60,154 nucleotides of DNA from Pseudomonadota bacterium (GCA_023386155.1 JAEWKH010000137.1:1-60154), one strand, 5' to 3'. Positions 7,682 to 17,856 are shown, counted from the first letter of the stretch. Notes: generated by a model not told the origin, from the sequence alone. Program-made: numbers and translations.

Positions 7682-9733
7682 GTGAGCCTCAACATGCGTC
7701 CTCTCATATGTCTTGTGACATCCGTCGCGCTTGTTCCATTCCTCGTCCTCTCCGCCCACGCAAACGAACCGTTCCCGGGCACGCCCGCGCCGCCGCAATC
7801 CACTTTGGACAGCTTCGTGCCCACCGCGCCGGTGCCGGGAGACCTGGACCACCTGCCGGAGATCCTCAAGGCCTACCGGAACAACGATCTGACCGAGGCT
7901 CAGATCCTCAAGACGAAGCTCGCTCAGCCGGCCGCCCATGCGCTGGTCGAGTGGTTCGCCATCCGCAGCGGCTTCGACACCGGGTTCGACCGCATTACGG
8001 CATTCAAGACGGATTTCCCGGACTGGCCGGTCACCAACCAGCTTAGGAGACGCAGCGAGGACGCCTTGCTGACCGAGCGCCGGCCTCCATCCCAGGTTCG
8101 CGCCTTTTTCGCCAAGCAGCCTCCGGGGACCCCCGCCGGCCGGATCGCCCTCGCCTTCGCCCTCCAGGCGGAAGGCCTCGCGCAGGAGGCGAACGACCAG
8201 ATCCGCCATACTTGGCGGGAGGACACCTTCGGCCCCGATACGGAGCGCCGCATCCTCGACCGCTTTCCGGATGTCCTTACGAAAGCCGACCATCGCTTCC
8301 GCATGGAGCGGCTGCTCCTGAAGGAGAATTGGGGCGGGGCGCAGCGCGCGGCCAGCCGTGCGGGCAAGGAATACGAGTTGCTCGTCAAGGCGCGCATGGC
8401 TGTGTTCCAGGGCAAGAAGAAAGCCGAGAAGGCGTTCGCCGCCGTACCGTCCTCCCTGCGGGACGACCCTTCCTACCTGTTCTCCAAGGCGCTTCTCCAG
8501 CGCCGCAGCAACAACCTCGTGGAAGCGGCCGCGATCATCATGCAGGCGCCGCGAGACCCCGAACTGCGGGTCGACGGCGACGAATGGTGGGCCGAGCAAC
8601 GCCTGATCACCCGCGCCCTGCTCGACAAGGACAATCCCAAGACCGCCTATGAGGTGGCGAGCCACCATGCCGCGGAATCGCCGGTGCAGCAGATCGAGGC
8701 GGAGTTTCATGCCGGGTGGATCGCGCTCCGTTTCCTGAACGACCCGGCGGCGGCCTCCAGGCATTTCGCAACCGCAGCCAAGGCCGCCTCGACGCCGATC
8801 TCCATTTCCCGCGTCGCCTATTGGCAGGGACGGGCGGCCGAAGCCGCCGGCCAAGGGCAGGACGCCAGGATCTTCTACGAGCGCGCAGCCGAGCAACCGA
8901 CGGCCTATTATGGGCAATTGGCCCAGGCGAAACTCGGTCACACCCTCTCGCTCCGAAAGGTCGATCCGCTGTCGGACGAGGAGCGCCGGGCGTTCGAAGC
9001 GCTCATTCCCGTCCAGGCGGTGAAGCTGCTGCAGCAAATCGGCGAGCAGGATCTTGCCTTGGGCCTCTACATCGATCTCGCCCAGTCCCTGCGCGACCCG
9101 GGCCAGCTGGATGCGCTGGCCAGTCTCGCCGCGTCCCAGCAGAATCCCCGGGCTGTGCTCGCCATCGGCAAGACGGCGCTGCAGAGAGGCTTCCCGCTCG
9201 ATCGGCATGCCTACCCGCTCGCGGCCATTCCCGATTTCGAGCCTGTCGGCGACGAGGTCGAGCCTGCCATGGTCTATGCCATCGCCCGCCAGGAAAGCGC
9301 CTTCAACCCGCGCGCCCTGTCGAGCGCGGGAGCGCGCGGGCTGATGCAGCTGATGCCGGCGACCGCCCAGAGGACGGCGAAGCGATTCGGCGTCGGCTTC
9401 GACCTGAAGCGGCTGATCGAGGACCCGTCCTACAACGCGAAGATCGGCTCGGCCCATCTGGGCGAGCTGATGGAGGATTGGAAAGGCTCCCATATCCTTG
9501 CCTTCGCGTCCTACAATGCGGGGGGCGGCAACGTGATCAAGTGGGTGAGGTCCTATGGCGACCCCCGCAAGCCGGACGTGGACGAGGTCGACTGGGTCGA
9601 ACGGATCCCCTTCTACGAAACACGCAATTACGTTCAACGGGTGCTGGAGAACTTGAGGGTTTACAGGCAGCGCCTGAACGAAAATCCCGTGCCGCTCGCC
9701 CCGGCGACGGCGGACGCGTCAGGCATCAATTGA
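7682..9733 (+). CDS. Soluble lytic murein transglycosylase (SLT family)
   Basis: A periplasmic enzyme that cleaves the glycan strands of peptidoglycan to 1,6-anhydromuropeptides. An N-terminal signal peptide (hydrophobic run LICLVTSVALVPFLVLSAHA) is followed by an alpha-superhelical region of about 480 residues. A C-terminal SLT domain follows: the catalytic Glu is near residue 534 in IARQESAFNP, and SAGARGLMQLMP and the ASYNAGGGNV motif come after it. I chose the GTG at 7682 because AAGGGGG lies 6 bases upstream; the ATG at 7694 is the alternative and leaves the signal peptide intact. The frame is open far upstream through the antisense of dapA, which is a high-GC artefact. Confidence 0.93.
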   Translation: MSLNMRPLICLVTSVALVPFLVLSAHANEPFPGTPAPPQSTLDSFVPTAPVPGDLDHLPEILKAYRNNDLTEAQILKTKLAQPAAHALVEWFAIRSGFDTGFDRITAFKTDFPDWPVTNQLRRRSEDALLTERRPPSQVRAFFAKQPPGTPAGRIALAFALQAEGLAQEANDQIRHTWREDTFGPDTERRILDRFPDVLTKADHRFRMERLLLKENWGGAQRAASRAGKEYELLVKARMAVFQGKKKAEKAFAAVPSSLRDDPSYLFSKALLQRRSNNLVEAAAIIMQAPRDPELRVDGDEWWAEQRLITRALLDKDNPKTAYEVASHHAAESPVQQIEAEFHAGWIALRFLNDPAAASRHFATAAKAASTPISISRVAYWQGRAAEAAGQGQDARIFYERAAEQPTAYYGQLAQAKLGHTLSLRKVDPLSDEERRAFEALIPVQAVKLLQQIGEQDLALGLYIDLAQSLRDPGQLDALASLAASQQNPRAVLAIGKTALQRGFPLDRHAYPLAAIPDFEPVGDEVEPAMVYAIARQESAFNPRALSSAGARGLMQLMPATAQRTAKRFGVGFDLKRLIEDPSYNAKIGSAHLGELMEDWKGSHILAFASYNAGGGNVIKWVRSYGDPRKPDVDEVDWVERIPFYETRNYVQRVLENLRVYRQRLNENPVPLAPATADASGIN

Positions 9734-9777
9734 CGATACGGAATTCCCCTCGTCGACTCCATTGATGGCGGATTGAG

Positions 9778-10659
9778 ATGAGCCGTTCCTACCGCGACCT
9801 TTTCGTCGCCGCCGCTGACGGGTTGCGGCTCTACGCCCGCGACTATGGTCCATGGACGGGCGGCGGGCTGCCCGTCATTTGCCTGCCCGGGCTCGTCAGG
9901 ACTTCGGAGGATTTTCACGACCTCGCCGAGGCCCTGAGCTGTGACCCGTCCCGACCGCGCCGGGTTCTCTCCCTGGACTATCGCGGCCGCGGGCGCTCCG
10001 CCTGGGACCAGGACTGGCGCAACTACGACATCAAGGTCGAACTGAGCGACTGCCTGCAGGTTCTGGCGGCGGCGGGCATTGAAAGAGCGGTCTTCATTGG
10101 AACCTCCCGCGGCGGCCTGATCACGATGGCTCTGGGCGCGGCCCGGCCGGAACTCGTCGCCGGCGCGGTCCTGAACGATATCGGCCCGGTTCTCGAAGCC
10201 CATGGGCTGGTGCGGATCCGGAGCTATGTCGGCAAGCTCCCGGCACCCCGTTCCATGACGGAAGCCGCCGGGATCCTGCGCCGGATGGCTGGGTCCCAGT
10301 TTCCCCTCTACACGGACGAGCAATGGGAGAAGATGGCGCGGGGAACCTGGCGCGAAAGCGAAGACGGGCTCGTTCTCGCCTACGACCTCAACCTCGTGAA
10401 AACCCTCGAAGGCCTCGATCTCGAGGCACCGCTGCCGGATCTATGGCCCCTCTTCGAGGCGCTGAAGCCGTTTCCCGTCCTCGCCATCCGGGGCGCCAAC
10501 TCAGACCTGCTGACGGCGGAAACCTTGCGGATGATGCAGGAACGCCATCCGCGCCTGACGGCCGTCACGGTGCCGGATCAGGGCCACGCGCCCTTGCTCG
10601 ACGGCAACCTCATCCGGACCATCGAAGAATTCATCGCGAGATGTGAAGACCGGAACTGA
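9778..10659 (+). CDS. Alpha/beta hydrolase
   Basis: A 293-residue alpha/beta-hydrolase-fold protein. The nucleophile elbow GTSRGG puts Ser at 110, with Asp243 in GANSDLL and His270 in DQGHAP completing the triad. The oxyanion-hole region is CLPGLVRT, and LDYRGRGRS is also typical. The substrate cannot be predicted; relatives include esterases and C-C hydrolases. It follows the transglycosylase by 44 bases on the same strand and may be transcribed with it. There is no signal peptide, so it is probably cytoplasmic. Confidence 0.88.
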   Translation: MSRSYRDLFVAAADGLRLYARDYGPWTGGGLPVICLPGLVRTSEDFHDLAEALSCDPSRPRRVLSLDYRGRGRSAWDQDWRNYDIKVELSDCLQVLAAAGIERAVFIGTSRGGLITMALGAARPELVAGAVLNDIGPVLEAHGLVRIRSYVGKLPAPRSMTEAAGILRRMAGSQFPLYTDEQWEKMARGTWRESEDGLVLAYDLNLVKTLEGLDLEAPLPDLWPLFEALKPFPVLAIRGANSDLLTAETLRMMQERHPRLTAVTVPDQGHAPLLDGNLIRTIEEFIARCEDRN

Positions 10660-10810
10660 GGCGCGGCGATTCTTCCCGCGTCATGGCCGGGTACATGCGG
10701 CCGTTCCGATGATGGGAGGCGCCGCAACCTTCAGACAGCAATCATCGATACAGGTCCCGGATCAAGTCCAGGCAGGTACCGCCGAGGCATGCGATCTCCG
10801 CCCCGCCCAA

Positions 10811-10840
10811 AAGAAAAACCCCGGTGTTGCCACCGGGGTT
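10811..10840 (-). terminator. Rho-independent terminator of the porin gene
   Basis: A perfect 10-bp stem, AACCCCGGTG with CACCGGGGTT, has a 4-nt loop. On the minus strand it is followed by a T-rich tail. It lies 26 bases beyond the porin stop codon. Confidence 0.88.
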
Positions 10841-10865
10841 CTCCTATCCAATCAGGACAAGCCGA

Positions 10866-12119
10866 TTAGAAGTCGCGCTGAACGCGGATACGGCCTTCCC
10901 AGACGTCGTTCTTCAGGTTGACCGGATCCGGACCACGCGGGTCGATGTTGGCGTAGAGAACCTCGACGCCGAGATCCAGGCCAGCCACCGGCGACCAGAA
11001 CACGTTCGTGCCGGCGCGCCATTCGGTGAAGTCGGCAGCGATGCCGAGGCCACCCGGGATGGCGAGCGGAGCCGCGTTGTCATACTCGACGCGAGCCCAC
11101 GAACCGAAGACGTTCTGGCGGATGGTCGGGGTCCAGTAGTGACGCAGACCACCGGCGATCGACCAGCCCTGGCCGGTGTGGATGTCGCCATCGACACCGA
11201 CGTAAGCATCGACAACCGACTCCTGGAGCGCGCCGACCGTGACCGACGAGCCGAAGCCGAGGTAGCCGAGAGCGCCGTCAGCATAGGTCGCAGCGAGCCA
11301 CAGGGCGTCGCCAGCAGCCAGCATCGGCAGGTTCACGGAGCCCTGGAACGACACGGCCCAGCCGAGTTCGCTGTCCGGGTAATCGAAGATGCCAGGAGCA
11401 ACTTCAACCGCAGTGTCGGTGCGCAGCTGGTGCAGGGCACCGGAGAGCTGAGCCGTTCCCCAGGTACCGGCGTACTTCAGGTTACCGACGAGGTCAGGCA
11501 TCGTCTGACCGGCTTCGGCGAACACCGAGGTGGCGCCGAAGGCGGTGCCGGCGAAGCGGCCTTCTTCAGCCGAGATCGTGGCCGAGAAACCGTTGCCGAA
11601 GGAGAAGGTGTAGGCGAACAGGTTCACCGTCGGAGCGTCCGAGAAGCGGAGCGTGCCCATGTGACCGGTGGGCAGGTCGCTGTTGTCCCAGAACGAGACC
11701 GTGCGACCGGCGGTCAGGCCGCCGAACTGCACGAACGCCTGGTCGACGTTGGCAGAGGTCGAGCTGAAGCCGTACACGCCGGTGTCGCGGGTCATCTCGA
11801 AGCGCACGAAGGTGCGGAGCAGACCGTAGGCGGTGGCGGTGCGGGCATCGAGCTGGATGCGGCCGCGAGCACGGAAGCCGATGGCGTCCTGCGAACGGTC
11901 GGACGGCTCGACATAGCGGAACTCGGCGCGAGCACGGCCGCCGACGCGGAGGCAGGTTTCGGTGCCGGGGATGTAGAAGAAGCCTGCGCCGTAGGTGGAG
12001 CAGACGCGAACGTATTCGACAGCAGCGGCCTTCTTTGCGGGAAGGTCGGCGGCTTGTGCCCCGGCAACAGCCGCGAGACCCGCGACCGATCCAAGGAAGA
12101 GGCTCTTAGCGAGCTTCAT
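10866..12119 (-). CDS. Outer-membrane porin (Porin_2 family)
   Basis: A 417-residue outer-membrane beta-barrel porin of the type abundant in Hyphomicrobiales. It has a signal peptide of about 23 residues ending AGAQA, then ADLPAKKAA, typical of the family. A CSTYGAGFFYIPGTETCLRVGG segment with two cysteines follows, then alternating amphipathic strands rich in aromatic residues, ending with the C-terminal Phe needed for BAM-dependent assembly. It should form a general diffusion channel for small solutes. The Shine-Dalgarno GGAGG is well placed. Codon usage is strongly biased, as in highly expressed genes. A strong terminator follows, suggesting a single-gene transcript. Confidence 0.95.
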   Translation of the reverse strand: MKLAKSLFLGSVAGLAAVAGAQAADLPAKKAAAVEYVRVCSTYGAGFFYIPGTETCLRVGGRARAEFRYVEPSDRSQDAIGFRARGRIQLDARTATAYGLLRTFVRFEMTRDTGVYGFSSTSANVDQAFVQFGGLTAGRTVSFWDNSDLPTGHMGTLRFSDAPTVNLFAYTFSFGNGFSATISAEEGRFAGTAFGATSVFAEAGQTMPDLVGNLKYAGTWGTAQLSGALHQLRTDTAVEVAPGIFDYPDSELGWAVSFQGSVNLPMLAAGDALWLAATYADGALGYLGFGSSVTVGALQESVVDAYVGVDGDIHTGQGWSIAGGLRHYWTPTIRQNVFGSWARVEYDNAAPLAIPGGLGIAADFTEWRAGTNVFWSPVAGLDLGVEVLYANIDPRGPDPVNLKNDVWEGRIRVQRDF

Positions 12120-12725
12120 GGTTAAACCTCCAAAGTTTCGAGACCCTGGGGGGCCGGGTTTTTGTGCCTCGAGTGCTTCAACGAAGCCCTAAACACGTCC
12201 CTTTTCCCCTAGTACCCGGCGGCCCGCCTTTCGGTCGAACGCACCAGGATGACGACTGGGGTGCCCCCGTCGCTGGAGCCACATTATCCAGGACTGGACC
12301 GCAAGCAACCGAATGAAGGCGCAAAATGGGCAAGAGGCTGGGCTTTTCAGGGGCATGTTGCACAAACGCAACGTTGGAAGCTGGTTTGTTTACCTTTCGG
12401 CAAGATCCATCCCTGGAACTTCACAAATCCTTAAGCACAAAGGGTTTGCCCGTTGCTCAGCCGCCGCCGGCGTGGCGCGAAGAGAGGCCTCTCGGGGGCG
12501 CACCATGGAGCGGGCCTGTGAATAACGCCCGTCACAATTCCGGCAGCTCGGCCTCCCGATCCAAGGAAAAAGGCCGGACGAGCCCGGCCTTTTCGAATCG
12601 TGGAGCGATTCCAGTCTGGAGCATCTGAACCGAGTGAACATGCACTTCGGGATCCGCTTCGATGCCCGCGCCTTAAGGAAGCGCATCGCCTTTCGCGGCC
12701 CCGGAGCGGGGGGCCGAGCGATGCG
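12120..12725. other. Intergenic region upstream of porin and downstream of hpd
   Basis: About 600 bases without a convincing gene. The left part should carry the minus-strand porin promoter and leader. The right part holds a terminator (12567-12594) and a GCGCATCGC hairpin (12681-12726). Short open frames here lack ribosome sites and family resemblance. Confidence 0.6.
12567..12594 (-). terminator. Probable terminator of the marR-maiA-hpd transcript
   Basis: An AAAAGGCCGG / CCGGCCTTTT stem with a 6-nt loop is followed on the minus strand by a run of T. It is about 130 bases beyond the hpd stop codon. Confidence 0.75.
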
Positions 12726-12726
12726 C
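12681..12726. repeat. Half of a family A repeat abutting the hpd stop codon
   Basis: GCGCATCGC at 12681-12689 pairs with GCGATGCGC at 12718-12726. The interior forms a second hairpin (GGCCCC near 12698 with GGGGCC). On the minus strand the hpd stop codon TAG overlaps the arm, reading TAGCGCATCG as in other family A copies. Confidence 0.6.
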
Positions 12727-13841
12727 TAAGCCACCTTCGGACCGATCACGCCGCGGCGAATCTGGTCTTCCTCGATGGATTCGAAGAGCGCCTTGAAGTT
12801 GCCCTCGCCGAATCCGTCGTCGCCCTTGCGCTGGATATACTCGAAGAACATCGGCCCGATGGCGGTCTTGCCGAAGCGCTGGAGCAGCACCTTCGTGAAG
12901 CCGCCCTCGACCACGCCCTCCCCGTCGATGAGGATCCCGTTCTTCTTGAGGCGGTCGAGGGGCTCCTCATGCTTGGGCAGCCGCTTGTCGACCCGGGCGT
13001 AATAGATGTCGTTCGGAGCCGGCATGAACTCCAGACCGACGCCGATCAGGGCCTCGATGGACTCGTAGAGGTCGTGGGAGCCCAGCGCCACATGCTGGAT
13101 GCCTTCGCCCTTGTACTCCTGCAGGTATTCCTCGATCTGGCCGGTCTCGCCCGCGTCCTCGTTGATCGGAATGCGGATCTTGCCGTCCGGGCTCGTCATG
13201 GCGCGGGAGTGCAGGCCCGTCAGTTTGCCTTCGATGTCGAAGTAGCGGATCTGGCGGAAGTTGAAGAGCCGCTCGTAGAACCCGGCCCATTCGTTCAGGC
13301 GCCCGCGATACACGTTATGGGTCAGGTGGTCGATGTAATAGAGGCCGACGCCCTTCGGCTTCGGATCGGGCTCGCCCAGCCACTCGAAATCGACATCGTA
13401 GATCGAGCCTTTCGCGCCATAGCGGTCGACGAAATAGATCTGCAGGCCGCCGATTCCCTCGATGGCAGGGATCTCGAGCTCGTTGGGGCCGACCTGCGTC
13501 TCGACGGGCTTGGCGCCCATGGAGAGCGCGCGGTCATACGCATATTTCGCGTCGGCCACGCGGAAGGCCATGGCCGGGGCCGACGGGCCATGCTGCGCCG
13601 CGAAACGCTCGGCGAAGGAGCCCGGCTGCGCATTGACGATGAAGTTGATGTCGCCCTGGCGATAGAGCGTCACGTTCTTCGAGCGGTGCCGGGCGACGGC
13701 ACTGAAGCCCATCGTCTTGAAGAGACGGTCCAGCGCCTGCGGATCGGGATGGCAGAACTCGACGAACTCGAAGCCGTCCGTCCCCATCGGGTTCTCTTCC
13801 GAGATGGCGGCTGGCGGCGCGTCGTGCGGGAACGGTCCCAT
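12726..13841 (-). CDS. hpd: 4-hydroxyphenylpyruvate dioxygenase
   Basis: A non-heme Fe(II) enzyme that converts 4-hydroxyphenylpyruvate to homogentisate in tyrosine degradation. The 371-residue protein has two VOC-type halves. The facial triad is visible as His172 (YIDHLTHNV), His250 (GIQHVALG) and Glu334 (MFFEYIQRKG). The C-terminal GFGEGNFKALFESIE helix that closes the active site is also present. The start at 13841 follows AGGAGGAAAACC on the minus strand; the frame is open upstream through maiA but that part is antisense-like noise. It is the last gene of a marR-maiA-hpd unit. Homogentisate dioxygenase was not found in the window. Confidence 0.97.
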   Translation of the reverse strand: MGPFPHDAPPAAISEENPMGTDGFEFVEFCHPDPQALDRLFKTMGFSAVARHRSKNVTLYRQGDINFIVNAQPGSFAERFAAQHGPSAPAMAFRVADAKYAYDRALSMGAKPVETQVGPNELEIPAIEGIGGLQIYFVDRYGAKGSIYDVDFEWLGEPDPKPKGVGLYYIDHLTHNVYRGRLNEWAGFYERLFNFRQIRYFDIEGKLTGLHSRAMTSPDGKIRIPINEDAGETGQIEEYLQEYKGEGIQHVALGSHDLYESIEALIGVGLEFMPAPNDIYYARVDKRLPKHEEPLDRLKKNGILIDGEGVVEGGFTKVLLQRFGKTAIGPMFFEYIQRKGDDGFGEGNFKALFESIEEDQIRRGVIGPKVA

Positions 13842-13927
13842 GGTTTTCCTCCTGTCATGCCTCTGCCGGTCGAGAGGCCTCTGTCGTGGAAACAACGCAT
13901 TCGCCCTGTGACGGATGCGATCTTTCT

Positions 13928-14554
13928 TCAGGTCGCGTCGGGCTGGCTGGCCGGTGCGGCGTCCTGAAAGGCTTTGTGCTCGGCGCAGGCCGCATCCACC
14001 GCCGCGATCTTCGGGTAGGCATCGAGCGGGACGTTGAAGCGCCGCGCGTTGAAGACCTGCGGCACGAGATAGACATCGGCCAGGGTGATTCTGGGTCCGA
14101 ATGCATAAGGCCCCGGCCCGAGCAGGGCCTCGATGGCATCGAAACCCTCGCGCACCCAATGGGCGTACCATTCGTCGGCCGCCGCCTTGTCGTGCCCGAG
14201 CCGGTTCTTGAGGTAGGCCAGCGTGCCGGAATTGTTGAGCGGGTGGATATCGCAGGCGATCAGGCTCGCGATCGCCCTCACCTTCGCGCGGTTCACGGCA
14301 CCGACCGGCAGCAGGGGCGGCTCCGGGTAAACCTCGTCGAGATATTCGAGAATGGCGGGGGACTGGATCAGCGTCGTGGCGCCGATGTCGAGGGACGGCA
14401 CGCGCTGCTGAGGGTTGATGCCCCTGTAGCTCTCCTCGCGCTGCTCTCCCTTCAGCAGGTTGATCGAGACGGAATCGTAAGTCACGCCCTTCAGGTTCAG
14501 GGCGATCCTGACCCGGTAGGCGGCGGAGGAACGGAAATACGTATAGAGCTTCAA
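13928..14554 (-). CDS. maiA: Maleylacetoacetate isomerase (zeta-class GST)
   Basis: This glutathione-dependent enzyme isomerises maleylacetoacetate to fumarylacetoacetate in homogentisate breakdown. The 208-residue product begins MKLYTYFRSSAAYRVRIALN, the zeta-class active-site motif SSxxxRxRxAL. It continues with the QQRVPSLD glutathione-binding cis-Pro motif and the C-terminal helical domain with DIHPLNN. Its ATG overlaps the marR stop codon by 4 bases (ATGA), showing translational coupling. hpd follows after 86 bases. Confidence 0.95.
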   Translation of the reverse strand: MKLYTYFRSSAAYRVRIALNLKGVTYDSVSINLLKGEQREESYRGINPQQRVPSLDIGATTLIQSPAILEYLDEVYPEPPLLPVGAVNRAKVRAIASLIACDIHPLNNSGTLAYLKNRLGHDKAAADEWYAHWVREGFDAIEALLGPGPYAFGPRITLADVYLVPQVFNARRFNVPLDAYPKIAAVDAACAEHKAFQDAAPASQPDAT

Positions 14555-15057
14555 GCGTCACTCTCCTCTGCGTCCTGCGGCGCGAGCAACCGAGCTTGCC
14601 GCGTAAGCTTGTCGATCAGCGAGGACAGCATCGCCCGCTCGTCGGATGTCAGAACCGCCAGGAGGCGCTCCTCGACGGCGAGGGCTTTAGGAGCGACGGC
14701 CTCGTAGATCGCCCGCCCGTCCGGGGTAAGGGCCAGCCACTCCTCCCGGCGGTCGTCGAGATTGGGGCGGCGAACGACCAGGCCCCGCTTCTCGAGCGCC
14801 GAGACGGCCCGGGAGACCGTCGATTTGTGCATGACCCCGTCGGGCGCCATGTCCCGTGCCGTCCGCTGCTCGTACTGGCCCAGGGTGATGATCACCCGCC
14901 AGGCCGGGATCGAAAGGCCGAATCGCTCCGCGTAGATCTGGGCGAGCGCGCTCGATGTCAGGCCCGCCAGCACGTTGAGCCTGTACGGCAGGAACTCCTC
15001 CAGAACCACCAGCGGCTCGGGTACCTGCTGCCTCTTCGCTGCGGATCCTACTGCCAT
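14551..15057 (-). CDS. MarR family transcriptional regulator of the tyrosine/homogentisate genes
   Basis: A 168-residue winged-helix regulator. It contains the MarR core: a helix pair with WRVIITLGQYEQRTARD, the recognition region HKSTVSRAVSALEKRGLVVR, and the wing DDRREEWLALTPDGR. Translationally coupled to maiA, it most likely controls its own operon. Two nearly identical 14-base palindromes lie just upstream (15071-15112) and are the probable operators. HmgR-type MarR regulators do this job in other proteobacteria, so this is a probable HmgR homologue; the ligand is presumably a pathway intermediate. The start at 15057 excludes an unconserved upstream extension that would run through the operators. 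Confidence 0.88.
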   Translation of the reverse strand: MAVGSAAKRQQVPEPLVVLEEFLPYRLNVLAGLTSSALAQIYAERFGLSIPAWRVIITLGQYEQRTARDMAPDGVMHKSTVSRAVSALEKRGLVVRRPNLDDRREEWLALTPDGRAIYEAVAPKALAVEERLLAVLTSDERAMLSSLIDKLTRQARLLAPQDAEESDA

Positions 15058-15070
15058 CGGGACGCCAATC

Positions 15071-15112
15071 GTTGCACAGGCAACCAATAGCAGAATTCGT
15101 TGCACGGGCAAC
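15071..15112. promoter_or_regulatory. Two tandem MarR-type operators
   Basis: GTTGCACAGGCAAC at 15071-15084 and GTTGCACGGGCAAC at 15099-15112 are perfect GTTGC-N4-GCAAC palindromes, spaced 28 bases start to start. They lie 14-55 bases upstream of the marR start codon, where autoregulation would be expected. Confidence 0.8.
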
Positions 15113-15147
15113 CAGATTCTGTGACCTAAGGTCAGTCTCGAGAAACA

Positions 15148-15183
15148 GGAACGGCGCAGCCGGTTTCCCAGCCACGCCGTTCC
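15148..15183. terminator. Stem-loop between the TRAP gene end and the marR promoter
   Basis: A perfect 9-bp stem, GGAACGGCG with CGCCGTTCC, encloses an 18-nt loop. No clear T-run follows, so a role as terminator of the TRAP binding-protein gene is only possible. Confidence 0.4.
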
Positions 15184-15250
15184 CAGGCTCCTGTCGTCAT
15201 GCGCCCGGAGAATGCCCGCCCGTAACCGGCGGAGCATTGGCGCTCCGGAT

Positions 15251-16348
<1,098 letters not shown>

Positions 16349-16412
16349 TGGCGTTTCCCCGAAAAGCATTCTGTTGCAAGTTGAATGGACCATAACAACC
16401 TGGTCGGTGGCA

Positions 16413-17432
16413 ATGAAGCTCTCCTCCCTCAACCAAGGCCGTGACGGCCGCCTCGTCATCGTGTCGAAAGACCTGACCCGCGCGACGGATGCTTTTTTCA
16501 TTGTTCCGACGCTTCAGCAAGCCTTGGACGATTGGGAAAAAGTCGCGCCTCGGCTGCGCGACCTCGCGGAGCAGCTGGAGCACGGTTCGGTGCCGGCCTT
16601 TCGCTTTCACGAGCACGACTGCGCCTCACCCCTGCCCCGGGCCTATCAATGGGCCGACGGCTCGGCCTATGTGAACCATGTGGAGCTGGTGCGGAAGGCC
16701 CGCGGCGCCGAGATGCCGGCCTCCTTCTGGACCGATCCGCTCATGTACCAGGGCGGCTCCGATTCCTTCCTCGGGCCGCGGGATCCGATCCTCGCCACCG
16801 ACGAGGCGCACGGAATCGACTTCGAGGCCGAGGTCGCGGTGATCACCGGAGACGTGCCCATGGGCGCGACGCGGGAGGATGCGGCCGCCGCCATCCGCCT
16901 GATCGTCCTCGTCAACGACGTCTCCCTCAGGAACCTGATTCCCGCAGAACTGGCGAAGGGCTTCGGCTTCTTCCAGGCCAAGCCCTCCTCGACCCTCTCG
17001 CCGGTGGCCGTCACGCCCGACGAGCTGGGCGAGGCCTGGGACGGCGGCAGGCTCCACTTGCCCCTGCTCTCCAGCCTCAACGGCAAGCCCTTCGGCAAGC
17101 CTAATGCGGGCGTCGACATGACCTTCGACTTCCCGACCCTGATCGCCCACGCGGCCAGGACCCGGCCGCTCGGCGCCGGCACGATCATCGGCTCCGGGAC
17201 GGTCTCCAACAAGGACGAGGCCGGCGGGCCGGGCAAGCCCATCGACGAGGGCGGCCTCGGCTATTCCTGCCTCGCGGAACTTCGTACCGTGGAGACCATC
17301 CTTCAAGGCGAGGCCAGGACGCCCTTCATGCGCTTCGGCGACACGGTCCGCATCGAGATGAAGGACCGGCAGGGCCATTCGATCTTCGGCGCCATCGAGC
17401 AGAAGGTCGAGGCCTACCGGGAAGAAGGCTGA
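16413..17432 (+). CDS. Fumarylacetoacetate hydrolase family protein (fumarylacetoacetase)
   Basis: This enzyme should cleave fumarylacetoacetate to fumarate and acetoacetate, the last step of tyrosine breakdown. The 339-residue protein has the FAH fold with metal ligands in GIDFEAEVAVI and in the VNDVSLRN region. GFGFFQAKPSSTLSPVAV, GAGTIIGSGTVSNKD and the closing GDTVRIEMKDRQGHSIFGAIEQ segment are typical. The pairing with maiA and hpd nearby supports true fumarylacetoacetase activity rather than another FAH-family reaction. The ATG at 16413 has a weak ribosome site. It is divergent from the TRAP gene, and its stop codon overlaps the start of the next gene by one base. Confidence 0.93.
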   Translation: MKLSSLNQGRDGRLVIVSKDLTRATDAFFIVPTLQQALDDWEKVAPRLRDLAEQLEHGSVPAFRFHEHDCASPLPRAYQWADGSAYVNHVELVRKARGAEMPASFWTDPLMYQGGSDSFLGPRDPILATDEAHGIDFEAEVAVITGDVPMGATREDAAAAIRLIVLVNDVSLRNLIPAELAKGFGFFQAKPSSTLSPVAVTPDELGEAWDGGRLHLPLLSSLNGKPFGKPNAGVDMTFDFPTLIAHAARTRPLGAGTIIGSGTVSNKDEAGGPGKPIDEGGLGYSCLAELRTVETILQGEARTPFMRFGDTVRIEMKDRQGHSIFGAIEQKVEAYREEG

Positions 17433-17794
17433 TGCTTCGCATCGATCACGTGCAGCTTGCCATTCCGAGAGGAGCGGAAGACCTGTGCCGACAGTTCTAT
17501 GTCGGTCTTCTGGGCATGGCGGAAAGACCGAAGCCCCCTGCCCTCGCCGGGCGGGGCGGTCTTTGGCTGCAGAGCGGAGACGTCCGGCTCCATCTCGGGG
17601 TCGAGGATGAATTCCGCCCTGCCCGGAAGGCGCATCCGGCTTTTGCCGTGATCGATCTCGATCGCTATGACCGGTTCCTCCTCGAGGCGGGTCACGTGCC
17701 TGTTTGGGATGACGCCATTCCCGATGTCCGGCGGTTCCATGTTTTCGATCCGGTGGGCAACAGGATCGAATTCATCCAAGCCACCGCCCCTTGA
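17432..17794 (+). CDS. VOC family protein (glyoxalase/dioxygenase-like)
   Basis: A 120-residue single-domain vicinal-oxygen-chelate protein. It begins MLRIDHVQLAIPRGAEDLCR, has HLGVEDEFRPARKAHPAFAV in the middle, and ends FDPVGNRIEFIQ. Likely metal ligands are His6, the His of HLGVED or AHPAF, and the Glu of RIEFI. It is translationally coupled to fumarylacetoacetase through overlapping stop and start codons. It is therefore likely an accessory of aromatic catabolism, though its reaction is unknown; it could be an isomerase, lyase or resistance-type binding protein. Confidence 0.85.
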   Translation: MLRIDHVQLAIPRGAEDLCRQFYVGLLGMAERPKPPALAGRGGLWLQSGDVRLHLGVEDEFRPARKAHPAFAVIDLDRYDRFLLEAGHVPVWDDAIPDVRRFHVFDPVGNRIEFIQATAP

Positions 17795-17856
17795 ATTCAT
17801 GGGCAAATCCACGCAGCGCCCTACCTTCATGCTCTCGGCAAAGCATGGAGCGGCCC

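Noticed and set aside
13842..14561. A fusion of hpd with upstream sequence through maiA
   Set aside because: The frame is open by chance over maiA; hpd has its own AGGAGG and canonical start at 13841.
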